Below, in pieces: positions 1 through 9,220 of a stretch of DNA of 64,000 nt (the stretch's first letter is position 1; the number at the start of each line of letters is the position of its first letter). Location of the stretch: NCBI RefSeq assembly GCF_009720525.1, contig NZ_CP043930.1, positions 1,240,001 to 1,304,000 on the forward strand, read 5' to 3'. A model generated the notes under the pieces. It was not told the DNA's origin. It saw only the letters and a program-made list of their open reading frames with translations, and did no database searches. This stretch comes from Gimesia benthica. GTDB lineage: Bacteria; Planctomycetota; Planctomycetia; Planctomycetales; Planctomycetaceae. Made by a program: the position numbers and the translations under genes.

Positions 1-286
1 TGAAATCCATGCGAGCTAATTCCACCCGGTCGTCAAGCAATTCCCGCAGTTGCTTCACCTCTGGTCGCATCTCATCACAGCGAAAACATCCGGTCATCAC
101 GCTGAACTCGATCAACACAGGCCTGTCAGCGTTTTGCAGTAAATCTGTCAACTCACTTTCGCTGACCACTGGTAGAGAAATCAAATCAACGCCCCTAGAT
201 TGAGAGGGAGTCGCGTTGCCACTACAGCCTGTTAAAAAAATCAAACCGCTGGTGATCAAAGACATTAAATGCACGTAATAGCTCAT
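1..286 (-). CDS. Thioredoxin-fold lipoprotein, C-terminus outside the window
   Basis: An open frame runs from ATG 286 off the left edge (95 codons visible). A second in-frame ATG at 265 gives the more typical short lipoprotein signal: a hydrophobic stretch ending in LTGC, a lipobox, so the mature protein should be lipid-anchored at Cys. After a short linker comes a thioredoxin-type strand (RPVLIEFSV) followed by a CFRC motif, which fits the CxxC redox centre of thioredoxin-like proteins. It may reduce or form disulfides, or simply use the fold. No Shine-Dalgarno site is visible before either ATG. The active-site spacing is seen directly; the exact role is inference because the rest of the domain is missing. 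Confidence 0.6.
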   Translation of the reverse strand, partial: MSYYVHLMSLITSGLIFLTGCSGNATPSQSRGVDLISLPVVSESELTDLLQNADRPVLIEFSVMTGCFRCDEMRPEVKQLRELLDDRVELARMDF

Positions 287-894
287 AGGAGAAGATCTCG
301 CCTTAACAACCAGTTCTGAATCAGCAGGATTCAGTTGTTTCTAAAAACCATTTTGGTCAGGTAAATAGATAGCAAACAGCCTGTAGGAATCGGGTACCTG
401 ATATCAGGATCCCCCTACCCTTGCGGCGATGTGATTATAGTGATAGCAGCCTCGGAAACAATTCCCGCAATTTCTGGCAATTAGATATGCAGTTCCATGT
501 GAATCAGTATCTGCCCCAGAACAACCAGGCAACAGAAGACTCAGCATACGAACACCTGGTCAACCGCATGCCGATGAGAAATACCCAGAAAAATCCTTTT
601 AGCGATAGTCTACTTTCCTCGTCTGTAAAAAACTCAAGACGTGGAAATTTATCAGCCTGATTCAACAGCCCTTTTAAATTAATGTTTCTTATAAATTTTC
701 TGAAAAACTCTTTGTCAGCCCTCTTGTGAGAGCCTGGGACAGGCCTAAAACAAAAATAAACCTGAGACCGAGTCTCAGTCCCATGTTCTTCTATAGGATT
801 ATTTGTTCATAACCTCTTTCCATGACTCATATTCAGCATCATGAGTCAGATGGAATGAAAATCCAGCAATTACAGTTTGACGTAGAGGCTCCCC
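287..894. other. Gene-free stretch with two small hairpins
   Basis: No convincing gene. Two perfect short inverted repeats are present: CTGAATC-AGCAG-GATTCAG at 316-334 and CTGAGAC-CGA-GTCTCAG at 762-778. Either may be a regulatory or terminator structure but neither is followed by a T run. The second lies about 115 bp upstream of the DUF1559 gene. Confidence 0.4.
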
Positions 895-1875
895 ATGCTC
901 CCCCAGTCTTCAGTTTCTCACCAGCGACGTGGCTTCACATTGATTGAACTCCTGGTTGTGATCGCAATCATTGCGATCCTGATCGCGCTACTTTTGCCTG
1001 CAGTCCAGCAGGCCCGCGAGGCGGCCCGACGGACACAATGTAAAAATAATCTAAAGCAAATCGGGTTGGCACTCCACAATTACGAGGAATCTCACAGTGT
1101 ATTTCCACCCGGCTTCGTGAGTATCCCGACAGGCCCCTGGCCAGGGGGAGGTAATGATCCTGTACCCGAAATCGGGCCCGGCTGGAGTTTTTTTACCATG
1201 CTCCTGCCGTTTATGGATCAGGCAAATCTCTCGGAACAGATCGATTTCAATCTTCCAATTACCGACAGCATTAACGCTCCAGCACGGAGTTCGACGGTAA
1301 CGGCTTATCTCTGCCCGAGTGACACCACCCCTCAACAAATCAGCGTTTATCCAGCATCATTGAACATCAATGATCTGGCAGCCTGCAGTTACATTGGCTC
1401 ACTTGGGGGTGCCGATCCCACTAATACTTCAGGTTACACTGCCATGTATGAGCAACAACCCTTCAATGGCATGTTCCATCGTAATTCCGCAGTTCGAATG
1501 CGAGACATTACTGATGGAAGCTCAAACACATTCGGAATTGGTGAAAGGCAAAGTGCATTCGTCCCTAACGGCTGGGCTGGGGTAATTCCCACAGCGCAGA
1601 CCGTATTTTCTCAACAAGTCGCCACACAGCGTGGGCAGGCGGTGGGTGACACGGCACGGCCCGCGATAACGATGGCACTCGTTCATGTTCGATCTGGCGG
1701 CCCCAATTCTCCCACCGGTAGTCCAGGCGGTTACAACAGTCCTCACACAGGCGGAGCACATTTTCTGCTAATGGATGGTAGCGTGAGAATGATTGGTGAA
1801 AACGTCGATATCAATGTCTTCCGCTGGCTGGCAGCCCGGAATGACGGCCAGGTGATCGGCGGCGATTCTTTCTAA
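895..1875 (+). CDS. DUF1559 protein with prepilin-type N-terminus
   Basis: 326 residues. Residues 13-40 form a type IV prepilin-like signal: RRGFTLIELLVVIAIIAIL, with Gly before Phe as the expected cleavage site and Glu at position 5 of the mature protein. Then comes the typical planctomycete stretch with PAVQQAREAARR and a CKNNLKQIGLALHNY motif. Near the C-terminus the HFLLMDGSVR segment matches the H-X9-DG region that marks the DUF1559 family. Members are exported, very numerous in Planctomycetes and thought to be pseudopilin-like surface proteins of unknown function. The gene stands alone, with a hairpin downstream at 1945-1981. Confidence 0.93.
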   Translation: MLPQSSVSHQRRGFTLIELLVVIAIIAILIALLLPAVQQAREAARRTQCKNNLKQIGLALHNYEESHSVFPPGFVSIPTGPWPGGGNDPVPEIGPGWSFFTMLLPFMDQANLSEQIDFNLPITDSINAPARSSTVTAYLCPSDTTPQQISVYPASLNINDLAACSYIGSLGGADPTNTSGYTAMYEQQPFNGMFHRNSAVRMRDITDGSSNTFGIGERQSAFVPNGWAGVIPTAQTVFSQQVATQRGQAVGDTARPAITMALVHVRSGGPNSPTGSPGGYNSPHTGGAHFLLMDGSVRMIGENVDINVFRWLAARNDGQVIGGDSF

Positions 1876-1944
1876 AAATTCCGAATCTGGAGCTGCTTCC
1901 AACAATATCTAGTGAGACGCAGGCGATGGGCAATAGCTTTTTAT

Positions 1945-1981
1945 GAGGAAGAGATACTGGCAAGATCAGCCAGTGTTCCTC
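1945..1981 (+). terminator. Hairpin downstream of the DUF1559 gene
   Basis: Inverted repeat with an inner ACTGGC/GCCAGT stem (1956-1961, 1969-1974) and an outer GAGGAA/TTCCTC stem (1945-1950, 1976-1981). There is no T run, so it may stop transcription or protect the 3' end. Position and symmetry are seen; function is inferred. Confidence 0.4.
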
Positions 1982-2195
1982 TCCATTGATAGAAGCCAGC
2001 TTTTATTCATCTGTTAAAAATAGCATTTGTCTTGGCAGTTTTGTTAGAAACAGATCCCAGCCACCAGCGCACCTGTCATTTTAATTGTTGAAATCAGAGC
2101 GTCAGCCAATACAAAGTTATTTGACGACTTAACGATTGAAAATCGATCTTAATTGCGTGTCGATAGCGTCATTGTATTCGCTTAGGAAAGAGAGC

Positions 2196-3103
2196 ATGGA
2201 CTGGCTGAATTACCATCACTTACAAAGCTTCTGGGTTGTGGCACGAGAGGGTAGCGTACGTGGTGCCAGTGAAATCCTGCATGTTTCTCCGTCCAGCGTC
2301 AGCACTCAGATCAGACAACTGGAGCAGGCCTTTGGAGTTTCTCTGGTCAAAAAGCAGGGCCGTGGGCTGGTGCTCACTGAAACGGGTGCTCAGGTAGCTG
2401 AGTATGCCGCAGAAATTTTCTCAACAGGTCGAGAGCTGATGGAGCTCGTCAAAGGGAAACCCATCGGAAACCCATCGGAAACCCCTTGGAACTCCGGGTG
2501 GGAATTCGCGACATGATGCCGAAACTAGTGGCATTCCAGCTTCTGCAGCCTGCCCTCATGCTTGATGAACCAATCCGTCTCGTTTGCACAGAAGCCGAAA
2601 TGCCGCGTCTGGTTGCAGATCTGGCCATTCACAAACTCGATGTCATCCTGACCGACACCGCACTCGATCCTGTTTACAAGGTAAAAGCGTTCTCTCACCG
2701 TTTGGGGGAGTCAGACGTTGTGATCATGGGTACGAAGGCACTTGCCCAGAAATATTCCCGGAATTTCCCTGCCTCGCTTGATGGTGCCCCTTTCCTGCTG
2801 CCCACAGACGAGAGTGTCCTACGCCACGCAATGGACCAGTGGTTTCGTGACCTGCACCTGACCCCGGTTATCAAAGGCGAATTTGCAGACAGTGCAATGT
2901 TGAAGATTGCAGGCCGAAATGGATTGGGGCTGTTCGCGATCCCCGTCCAGATCCAGGAAGATGTTTCTGATATTTATGGCCTACACACAGTTGGATTGGC
3001 AAACGGTGTCAAAGAACAATTTTACGCAGTCTCTGTAGAAAGAAAACTCAAGCATCCAGCCGTGATCGCGATCTGTGATAATCCCCTGCAAAACTGCCTG
3101 TGA
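2196..3103 (+). pseudogene. nhaR: NhaR-type LysR regulator, frame broken by an 11-bp tandem duplication
   Basis: The ATG at 2196 follows a good ribosome site (AGGAAAG). The first part encodes the winged-helix DNA-binding domain (LNYHHLQSFWVVAREGSVRGA, SSVSTQIRQLEQ), the pattern of NhaR, the Na+-responsive activator of nhaA. The frame then fails at 2460-2481, where CCCATCGGAAA occurs twice in tandem. Removing one copy joins the reading as GNPLELRVGIRDMMPK and gives 298 residues, close to the roughly 300 of E. coli NhaR. The substrate-binding part (from 2486) keeps family features such as HKLDVILTD, GEFADSAMLKI and HPAVIAIC near its end. As read, the product stops at 2516 after the DNA-binding domain. 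No nhaA-type gene is adjacent. The gene may be recently inactivated, or switchable by slippage between the two copies. Confidence 0.85.
2460..2481 (+). repeat. 11-bp tandem duplication inside nhaR
   Basis: Two back-to-back copies of CCCATCGGAAA (2460-2470, 2471-2481). An 11-bp gain shifts the frame by two, and loss of one copy restores a full-length NhaR-like protein. The preceding GGGAAA and following CCCC extend the similarity, which would favour replication slippage. Confidence 0.95.
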
Positions 3104-3140
3104 CTGGAAGCTTCATTGTCCCTTGATTCTTCCAGTCACA
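3099..3140 (+). terminator. Long hairpin at the 3' end of nhaR
   Basis: A perfect 12-bp stem, TGTGACTGGAAG (3099-3110) with CTTCCAGTCACA (3129-3140), around an 18-nt loop. It overlaps the nhaR stop codon at 3101-3103. No T run follows. It sits between nhaR and the oppositely oriented gene at 3192-3770, so it could work as a bidirectional terminator. Confidence 0.6.
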
Positions 3141-3191
3141 GAGCAGCCTGATTTCATGCTGTGCTTAAAGAAAGATCAGCCAGACAATATC

Positions 3192-3770
3192 TCATGTCTG
3201 ATCCAGTTGGAATGTTTGCTTGATTCGTTCCAACAACTCCTGCTCTTCGCGGCACACCGAACCCAATCCCCAAAAACCTCCTGAGGCCAGTGACACACGT
3301 TCTGCCATCTTGTAGATGGTACGTCCAATTTTCTGTGTATGTCGTAAGTCTATTTGCTGCATCCTTGCGCTGACAAAATCCTCCCATATCTGCCACAGAT
3401 CGGCGTCTGGTTTCTCCTCCAACCAGGAACGGAACAGGTTCACTGAAGCTGTATGACCAGAGAGCTCAAAGGGAAATACTGACTGCAGAGCCGCCTGAGC
3501 TTCCTGTGAACTGACCGAACCACTTGACCAGGCCGCCATGGCGATCGGAAACATCTGCAACGCAGGCACGTTTTCAGCTCGAATTCCCCGCTTCAACATG
3601 CGTTCAATCAAATCATCATCCTCAATTGAACAGGCGCGGGAAAGTCGCGTTTTCTCCTGCTTCCAGAATATATCTTTTTTAAAACGATCACGAATATACT
3701 GTTCGGTGGGACAACATCTTAAATCAATTAATTTCTGCAAATTACGACCGGTAGTTTTCGTTGCAACCAT
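3192..3770 (-). CDS. Hypothetical, mostly helical protein (192 aa)
   Basis: Not recognised. I chose ATG 3770 because GAGGTGGAG sits just before it; the frame is open back to 3872, which would add 34 residues. The product begins MVATKTTGRNLQKLIDLRCC and is rich in charged and amphipathic helical segments, with no signal peptide or membrane segment, so probably cytoplasmic. A CC pair at residues 18-19 and a WLEEKPDADLWQIWEDF segment stand out. It converges with nhaR. No function is proposed. Confidence 0.6.
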   Translation of the reverse strand: MVATKTTGRNLQKLIDLRCCPTEQYIRDRFKKDIFWKQEKTRLSRACSIEDDDLIERMLKRGIRAENVPALQMFPIAMAAWSSGSVSSQEAQAALQSVFPFELSGHTASVNLFRSWLEEKPDADLWQIWEDFVSARMQQIDLRHTQKIGRTIYKMAERVSLASGGFWGLGSVCREEQELLERIKQTFQLDQT

Positions 3771-4329
3771 TCTCCACCTCACTTTTTTTATTGTTAAAAG
3801 ATGGTAGTAAGAAGCCCTTTCCAAAAACGGCTCGGTCATCATACGGCAGAAATGGTTGACTGTTTGTTTCATAATCCCATATGAATTGTTCTGTTTTATT
3901 TAACAATCGATGACAAGCTGGATGAGCGCAGAAAACTCACAGCATTCGTAATTTTCAGAAAAGGTATATCTCTCTGGTTTGCTGGGGGTACGCCTCAAAC
4001 AAACAGAAACATTTGGGAAGTCTTTGAAACTTTTGCGTAATTGCGTATCGGATTCTGGAAGCGCGCTGACTCCTGGAAACTTTGATTTTATGGTATTTGA
4101 GTCAAAGCAGGAGATGCCCCTGTTTAAGGACAAGAAACTTCGCAGGCTAAAACCTGTGGAATGGAGCAATTAGCAGATGTGGATAGTCTGAAAATCATGA
4201 GAGGAGGATTTGCCTGCCTGCCCTTCTTCAAGTAACATCAATAATGACTTATTTGACTGTTGATTCATTCTTTAACAGGCTTTGATCAGTTTCCTTTAAT
4301 GTCGGCTTCGTCGTAGAAAGCAAGCAGAA
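3771..4329. other. Gene-free stretch
   Basis: About 560 bp between divergent genes, presumably holding both promoters. Short open frames occur but none has recognisable protein features or a ribosome site. No repeat or clear promoter was identified. Confidence 0.4.
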
Positions 4330-5883
4330 ATGTCTAAATTCGTTTCTCTGATGAGTCTGGTCCTGACTGCAGGACTTGTTTGTGGAACCGGACAGGTAAT
4401 CGCGGAATCTAAGACATCGGTCGACCGCATGGCGGGCCCGGTTAACGGCCCCTGGCGGCGTCTGTTCCTGGATGCGATGGTCGTCGAAGAATCGCAGGGA
4501 CTGGAGCGGGTTTTCCACGCTGCCAAAAAACATGAACAGAACCCGGTCCTCATCGCTGATCAGCCCTGGGAAAAAACGGGACGCTACCCGGGCCCCTACC
4601 TCTATGGATCGGTGATGTCGGATCAGGGCAAACTCCGGATGTGGTACCGTTGTTATACTCCCCAGGAAATTTTCTGCTATGCAGAATCGGAGGATGGATT
4701 TCATTGGACCAAACCGGAACTGGGACTTTACGAACACAATGGTTCCACCTCAAACAACATTTTCCTGGGGCCAAAATCTGACCTGAGTGTTCCCGCAGAC
4801 CTCAAAGATCCGCTGTCTCGCTTCCATACAGCCATGGTCTTTAAACAACCGGGAGACGTTCCCGCCGATCAGCGTTACCTGTTATTCGGGTATATGTTGC
4901 GGCCCTCCCGGCACAGGGTTGCATTTTCTGCCGATGGACTGCGCTGGAACTTTGCTACTGAGACGGCCCGCAAAGGCCTGATTCCAGGAGGTGATGCGAC
5001 CACTTACGGTTACGATCCCTATTCGCAGCGTTACATCGCCATGCGTAAGACAGGCAGTTCCGGACTGGCCGGTCACCGTGGAGGCCGCGGGCGGGCTGTG
5101 GGTATCTCCTGGTCGAAACCAGGTAATGTACTGGACTGGACAACCCCGGTCTCAGGTCCGGTGCTGGTCCCGGATGACCTGGATCCGGATGCAACCCAGT
5201 TCTATAACGGCCCTGTGTTTGCTTACCAGGGAATGTATATCAGTCAGCTCTGGGTTTTTCACGCGCGGTGGTTCAAAGAGGGTCCCTACACGGACCAGAA
5301 GATGGCGGAAGCCGAAAAAGGCAGCCCCGTGACGACAGATGTGCAGCTGGCCTGGAGCTGGGATCTCATCAACTGGACACGCACCCCGGAGCGAAAACCA
5401 TTCATCGCGCTGGGAGATCGTGAACAGAATGAATTTGATTGTGGCTCGATTCACACAGCCGTCGCTCCCGTTGTGGTGGGGGATGAACTGTTTTTTTACT
5501 ACGGTGCTGCACGCGGCCGATACTTAAATCCCCGCCATCATTCCATTGGTCTCGCGAAACTGCGGCTGGATGGCTTCTGCTCTCTGCAGGCAGATAACGA
5601 AGAAGGCTGGTTCATATCACGTCGGGAATCGCTGAAACAACCGGTCGTGACAATCAACGCCAGAACTGGCCACCGGGGTTCAGTCGTCGCGGAGATCCTG
5701 GACCGGCACAACGAGGTACTTCCCGGTTTTTCACGAGAGGAATGCATTCCCTTCTCGGGAGACGCCGTAGCACATGAATTGAAGTGGCAGACCAAATCCC
5801 TGCCCCCCGACCTGATGGAGGGGGACAAGAAAATTCGATTCTTTCTCAAAGATGCTGATCTCTATTCCTACTTACCCCATTAA
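4330..5883 (+). CDS. Secreted glycoside-hydrolase-like beta-propeller protein
   Basis: 517 residues. Residues 1-25 are a signal peptide (hydrophobic core LMSLVLTAGLV, cleavage near VIAES). The body reads like the five-bladed propeller proteins related to GH32/GH43/GH68, common in Planctomycetes: LFLDAMVVEE near the start, repeated strands such as LRMWYRCY, EIFCYAESEDGFHWTKPELG, VAFSADGLRWNF and YFYYGA-like segments, and an IGLAKLRLDGF motif before a C-terminal beta-sandwich. Tryptophan- and aspartate-rich strand ends fit a carbohydrate-active or carbohydrate-binding propeller. Substrate is unknown. The following gene (6004) is on the same strand 120 bp away and may be co-transcribed. Confidence 0.75.
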   Translation: MSKFVSLMSLVLTAGLVCGTGQVIAESKTSVDRMAGPVNGPWRRLFLDAMVVEESQGLERVFHAAKKHEQNPVLIADQPWEKTGRYPGPYLYGSVMSDQGKLRMWYRCYTPQEIFCYAESEDGFHWTKPELGLYEHNGSTSNNIFLGPKSDLSVPADLKDPLSRFHTAMVFKQPGDVPADQRYLLFGYMLRPSRHRVAFSADGLRWNFATETARKGLIPGGDATTYGYDPYSQRYIAMRKTGSSGLAGHRGGRGRAVGISWSKPGNVLDWTTPVSGPVLVPDDLDPDATQFYNGPVFAYQGMYISQLWVFHARWFKEGPYTDQKMAEAEKGSPVTTDVQLAWSWDLINWTRTPERKPFIALGDREQNEFDCGSIHTAVAPVVVGDELFFYYGAARGRYLNPRHHSIGLAKLRLDGFCSLQADNEEGWFISRRESLKQPVVTINARTGHRGSVVAEILDRHNEVLPGFSREECIPFSGDAVAHELKWQTKSLPPDLMEGDKKIRFFLKDADLYSYLPH

Positions 5884-6003
5884 TCCTGAAAAACGCAATG
5901 CACGCTTTAGAGAAACCCGATAAATGATGATTCATGGGACTCGCTGTTATCGATGGCGAACTTGAATAATCGATTGGTTCCCCTCCGGCATAAAGGCCTT
6001 CAA

Positions 6004-7488
6004 ATGATTTTCCGAGCCCTGCTCCTGTCACTGTTAATTCCTGTTATCGCTCATGCCGAAGCAGACCCGCAGAGAGTATTTCGTGCGGGCGCAGCTGTGA
6101 GTAATATCACTCCGTTTCTGGGGACAGATCTGATTGGAGGCTTTAGTCCCCGAGGTTCGATCCATATCCACGACGACCTCTTTGCACGCTGTCTCGTTCT
6201 GGACGACGGTTCGACTCGACTGGCAATCGTCATCATCGACAATGTCAAATTCCCTACGGAAATTCACTTACCAACCAAACAACGGATCCAGCAGACTTCC
6301 GGCCTGCCTCCGGAGAACATCCTGATTGCCGCAACGCACACCCACTCGGCCCCCAGTCTACGCGGGACCAGTTACCTTAAGCTCAATGAACCACTGGATG
6401 AATACCAGCAGTTTGTGATCCACCGGATTGCCGATGGTGTGCAACGCGCCATCAATAACCTGGAACCTGCACGCATCGGCTGGGGAACCGGCGCGTTGCC
6501 GCAACACGTTTTCAACCGTCGCTGGCTGTTGAAACAGGGGCAGAGTGTGACCAGTCCATTTGGTGAGGAAGAACGCGTTGCCACAAATCCGGGAGGACTG
6601 CTCTCCCAAATTGACAAACCCGCGGGACCGGTCAATCCAGGGGTATATGTATTATCTGTGCGTTCCCAGGCCGGTCATCCTATTGCATTATTAGCAAACT
6701 ATTGGCTGCACTATGTGGGCGGTGTAGGGACAGGACATATTTCCGCGGATTATTTCGGGGTATTTGCCAGGGAACTGAACCGGTTACATGCCGTACCCGG
6801 GCAGGATCCGCCCTTCGTGGGAATTCTGAGTAATGGCGCCAGTGGCGATGTGAATAATAATGATTATGCGCATTACAATCAGCCGGGACGGAAACGATAT
6901 GCACGCTATGAAAAAATGCAGGAAGTCGCCTCGGACCTGACGCGTGAGGTGATGCGCGTCGAAAAAAACATTTCGTATCGCGACTGGGTACCACTGGGTG
7001 CTGCAGCACAGACGATGACACTCAAGCGCCGCCGTCCGTCAATGGCCCAGGTCTGGCGCGCCAGAGACTTGATCCAAAACGCACCGCCGATCGCAGAACA
7101 GGATCGAGATCTGTCCCGTCGCATGGTGTTTGCACGCCGTGCACTCGAAGCAGAGCTCTGGCCCGAAACTGCGGAGGCTTACGTCCAGGCACTGCGAATT
7201 GGTGATCTGGGACTGGCAGCTTTGCCATTTGAAACTTTTGTTGAAATCGGTTTCGAGATTCAGGAACAGAGCCCTTTCAAGCAGACTTTCGTTTTCGGTC
7301 TGGCGAATGGTGATCTCGGCTATCTGCCGACTCCACGTCAACATGAACTGGGAGGTTACGAGACCTGGCTGACAGTCTCTCATGCCGAAGTCGGCGCCTC
7401 TCCCAAACTGGTCAAGAAGCTGACAGCACTGCTGGGCCGACTGCATAAGGAAACTCACATTCCCAACCCCACAGCGAATGGCCAATGA
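6004..7488 (+). CDS. Neutral/alkaline ceramidase-like hydrolase, N-terminal-domain only
   Basis: ATG 6004 (codon 18 of the longest frame) gives a clean signal peptide, MIFRALLLSLLIPVIAHA; about 494 residues. The protein matches the N-terminal domain of neutral/alkaline non-lysosomal ceramidase (pfam04734): FRAGAAVSNITPF at the start of the mature protein, DDLFARCLVLDDG, IAATHTHSAPS as likely zinc-binding motif, and NGASGDVNNND. Family enzymes hydrolyse the amide bond of ceramide, but planctomycete relatives are numerous and often short, so the true substrate may be another amide or ester. The usual C-terminal immunoglobulin-like domain is absent. It is exported, and converges with the DUF1501 gene at 7560. 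Confidence 0.8.
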   Translation: MIFRALLLSLLIPVIAHAEADPQRVFRAGAAVSNITPFLGTDLIGGFSPRGSIHIHDDLFARCLVLDDGSTRLAIVIIDNVKFPTEIHLPTKQRIQQTSGLPPENILIAATHTHSAPSLRGTSYLKLNEPLDEYQQFVIHRIADGVQRAINNLEPARIGWGTGALPQHVFNRRWLLKQGQSVTSPFGEEERVATNPGGLLSQIDKPAGPVNPGVYVLSVRSQAGHPIALLANYWLHYVGGVGTGHISADYFGVFARELNRLHAVPGQDPPFVGILSNGASGDVNNNDYAHYNQPGRKRYARYEKMQEVASDLTREVMRVEKNISYRDWVPLGAAAQTMTLKRRRPSMAQVWRARDLIQNAPPIAEQDRDLSRRMVFARRALEAELWPETAEAYVQALRIGDLGLAALPFETFVEIGFEIQEQSPFKQTFVFGLANGDLGYLPTPRQHELGGYETWLTVSHAEVGASPKLVKKLTALLGRLHKETHIPNPTANGQ

Positions 7489-7559
7489 TCCCATTCCCCG
7501 GTACAGGCCCCCTCACTGAATTCAGACCAGGCTGTTGACGATACGCAGTCAAAGGCAAC

Positions 7560-8915
7560 TTAAACCAACTCTTGAATCGGCTGAGCGGGATCGACCAGAT
7601 AGGTTGGACGTCCTGATAGATCCGTGACGGTAGCGGTATTCACGTCAATCCCCAGATTATGATACAACGTGGCAAATACTTCGTTAAAACCAACGGGACG
7701 ATCTTCGACATGTTCTGCGAAACGATTCGTCGAACCGATTACCTGGCCGGTTTTCATCCCTCCGCCTGCCAGCATGGCACATGAAACTTTCGGCCAATGG
7801 TCACGTCCGACCTTGGGACTGATTCGGGGGGTACGGCCAAATTCTCCCCAGACGACCACAGATACATCTTTATCCATCCCCCGGTTGCGGAGATCCTCCA
7901 GTAACGCGGTCAATCCCTGGTCGAGCATCGGAAAATGTTCTTCCTCATGCTCGAAAATGGTTCCATGAGGTTTACCGTGCCAGTCCCAGCGTCCATAAGC
8001 CAGAGTGACGCAACGCACTCCTACTTCGACCAGACGTCGCGCCATGAGAAAATAATCATTTAATAAGGGCCCGGCATCCCCATAGCCGGCAGGTTTGGTA
8101 GAACCTCTCCCATAACGATCGCGTAACCTGGGATCTTCTTGAGAAAGGTCCAGTGCCTGCGCCAGTTTGCTGGATGTGAGAATTCCAAATGCCTGTTTAG
8201 TATAGGCATCAATCCCCTGCATCTCTTCGATCACTTCCGCCTGGCGACGCATGCGATCGAGTGAAGCTAACAATGATTTTCGGTCATCCAGACGTTCCGC
8301 ATTCACACCATTGAGCACCATGTCAGCCTTTCCCTCCGCGGTTGGCTTGAATGGGGCATGCGCAACTCCCAGAAAACCGGGCTGCCCTGCATCCGACCAG
8401 GGTGAATGACGCATTTTCGGTGAGAGACCGATAAAGGCCGGCACGGCGGGATCAGCCGGTCCCTGCAATTTAGAAATCGTCGATCCCAGAGAGGGCCAGC
8501 CTCCCTGTGGCTGGCGATTCGACTTTCTGCCAGTCATACACTGGAATGCAGCATGTCGCCCTTCGGCACCTACAATTGATCTTATGAATGCAAACTGATC
8601 AGCCATGCGTGACAAACGAGGCATTAATTCACAAACCTCGATGCCGGGCACGTTGGTCGCAATGGGCTCCCGAGGCCCCCGGATTTCTGCCGGGGCTTCC
8701 GGTTTTAGATCAAACCAATCCTGATGGGGTGGGCCTCCTGACAGGAAAACCATGATAACTGATTTGTGAGAATCCTGTTTTCCGGAAAGGTCCTGTGCCC
8801 TCAAGATTTGTGGCAGAGACAGGCCCCCCATTCCCAGAGCACCAATCTGCAGAAAATTCCGCCGCGAAACGCCATCACAAAAACGATGCTGATTACCACT
8901 GGCAATAGTTAACAT
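7560..8915 (-). CDS. DUF1501 family protein with Tat signal
   Basis: 451 residues. N-terminal [15 protein letters not shown] is a twin-arginine-type signal, so export of a folded protein is expected. DUF1501 proteins have the alkaline phosphatase/sulfatase fold; visible family features are [48 protein letters not shown] and [13 protein letters not shown]. In most planctomycete loci such a gene follows a PSD1-type cytochrome. Here it stands alone, reading away from the PSD1 gene at 9221, which has its own DUF1501 partner downstream. Biochemical function is not established for the family. Confidence 0.92.
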   Translation of the reverse strand: MLTIASGNQHRFCDGVSRRNFLQIGALGMGGLSLPQILRAQDLSGKQDSHKSVIMVFLSGGPPHQDWFDLKPEAPAEIRGPREPIATNVPGIEVCELMPRLSRMADQFAFIRSIVGAEGRHAAFQCMTGRKSNRQPQGGWPSLGSTISKLQGPADPAVPAFIGLSPKMRHSPWSDAGQPGFLGVAHAPFKPTAEGKADMVLNGVNAERLDDRKSLLASLDRMRRQAEVIEEMQGIDAYTKQAFGILTSSKLAQALDLSQEDPRLRDRYGRGSTKPAGYGDAGPLLNDYFLMARRLVEVGVRCVTLAYGRWDWHGKPHGTIFEHEEEHFPMLDQGLTALLEDLRNRGMDKDVSVVVWGEFGRTPRISPKVGRDHWPKVSCAMLAGGGMKTGQVIGSTNRFAEHVEDRPVGFNEVFATLYHNLGIDVNTATVTDLSGRPTYLVDPAQPIQELV

Positions 8916-9220
8916 AGAGTCTTCTCGCAGTAAGTAAAGAAAGCCGGGGCGATACTTTAACGAAATAATCTCAGCTGGTTTGGGTTGATGTTAATCGAGA
9001 CCTGCGAACATTTCAACATATTTTGATATATCGAACAGGCAGGCGTCATGTGTGGCTTATGTTCTGAAGTGATCAGAGTGTTTGAAATCCAGACGCTTAA
9101 GAGAAGCAATTAACTTTCTCTACCATCTGCAGCATACCCCTGATATATTGCATAAAGGAAATTTTATTTCTCTATATATCGCCAGCTGTGTTTTTGAGTA
9201 TCGCTCAAAGGATCTTTCTC

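Noticed and set aside
421-660. 79-codon plus-strand frame
   Set aside because: No protein features, no ribosome site, and composition does not look coding.
3979-4173. 64-codon plus-strand frame in the gap upstream of the hydrolase-like gene
   Set aside because: Short, no ribosome site and no recognisable features; more likely leader DNA.
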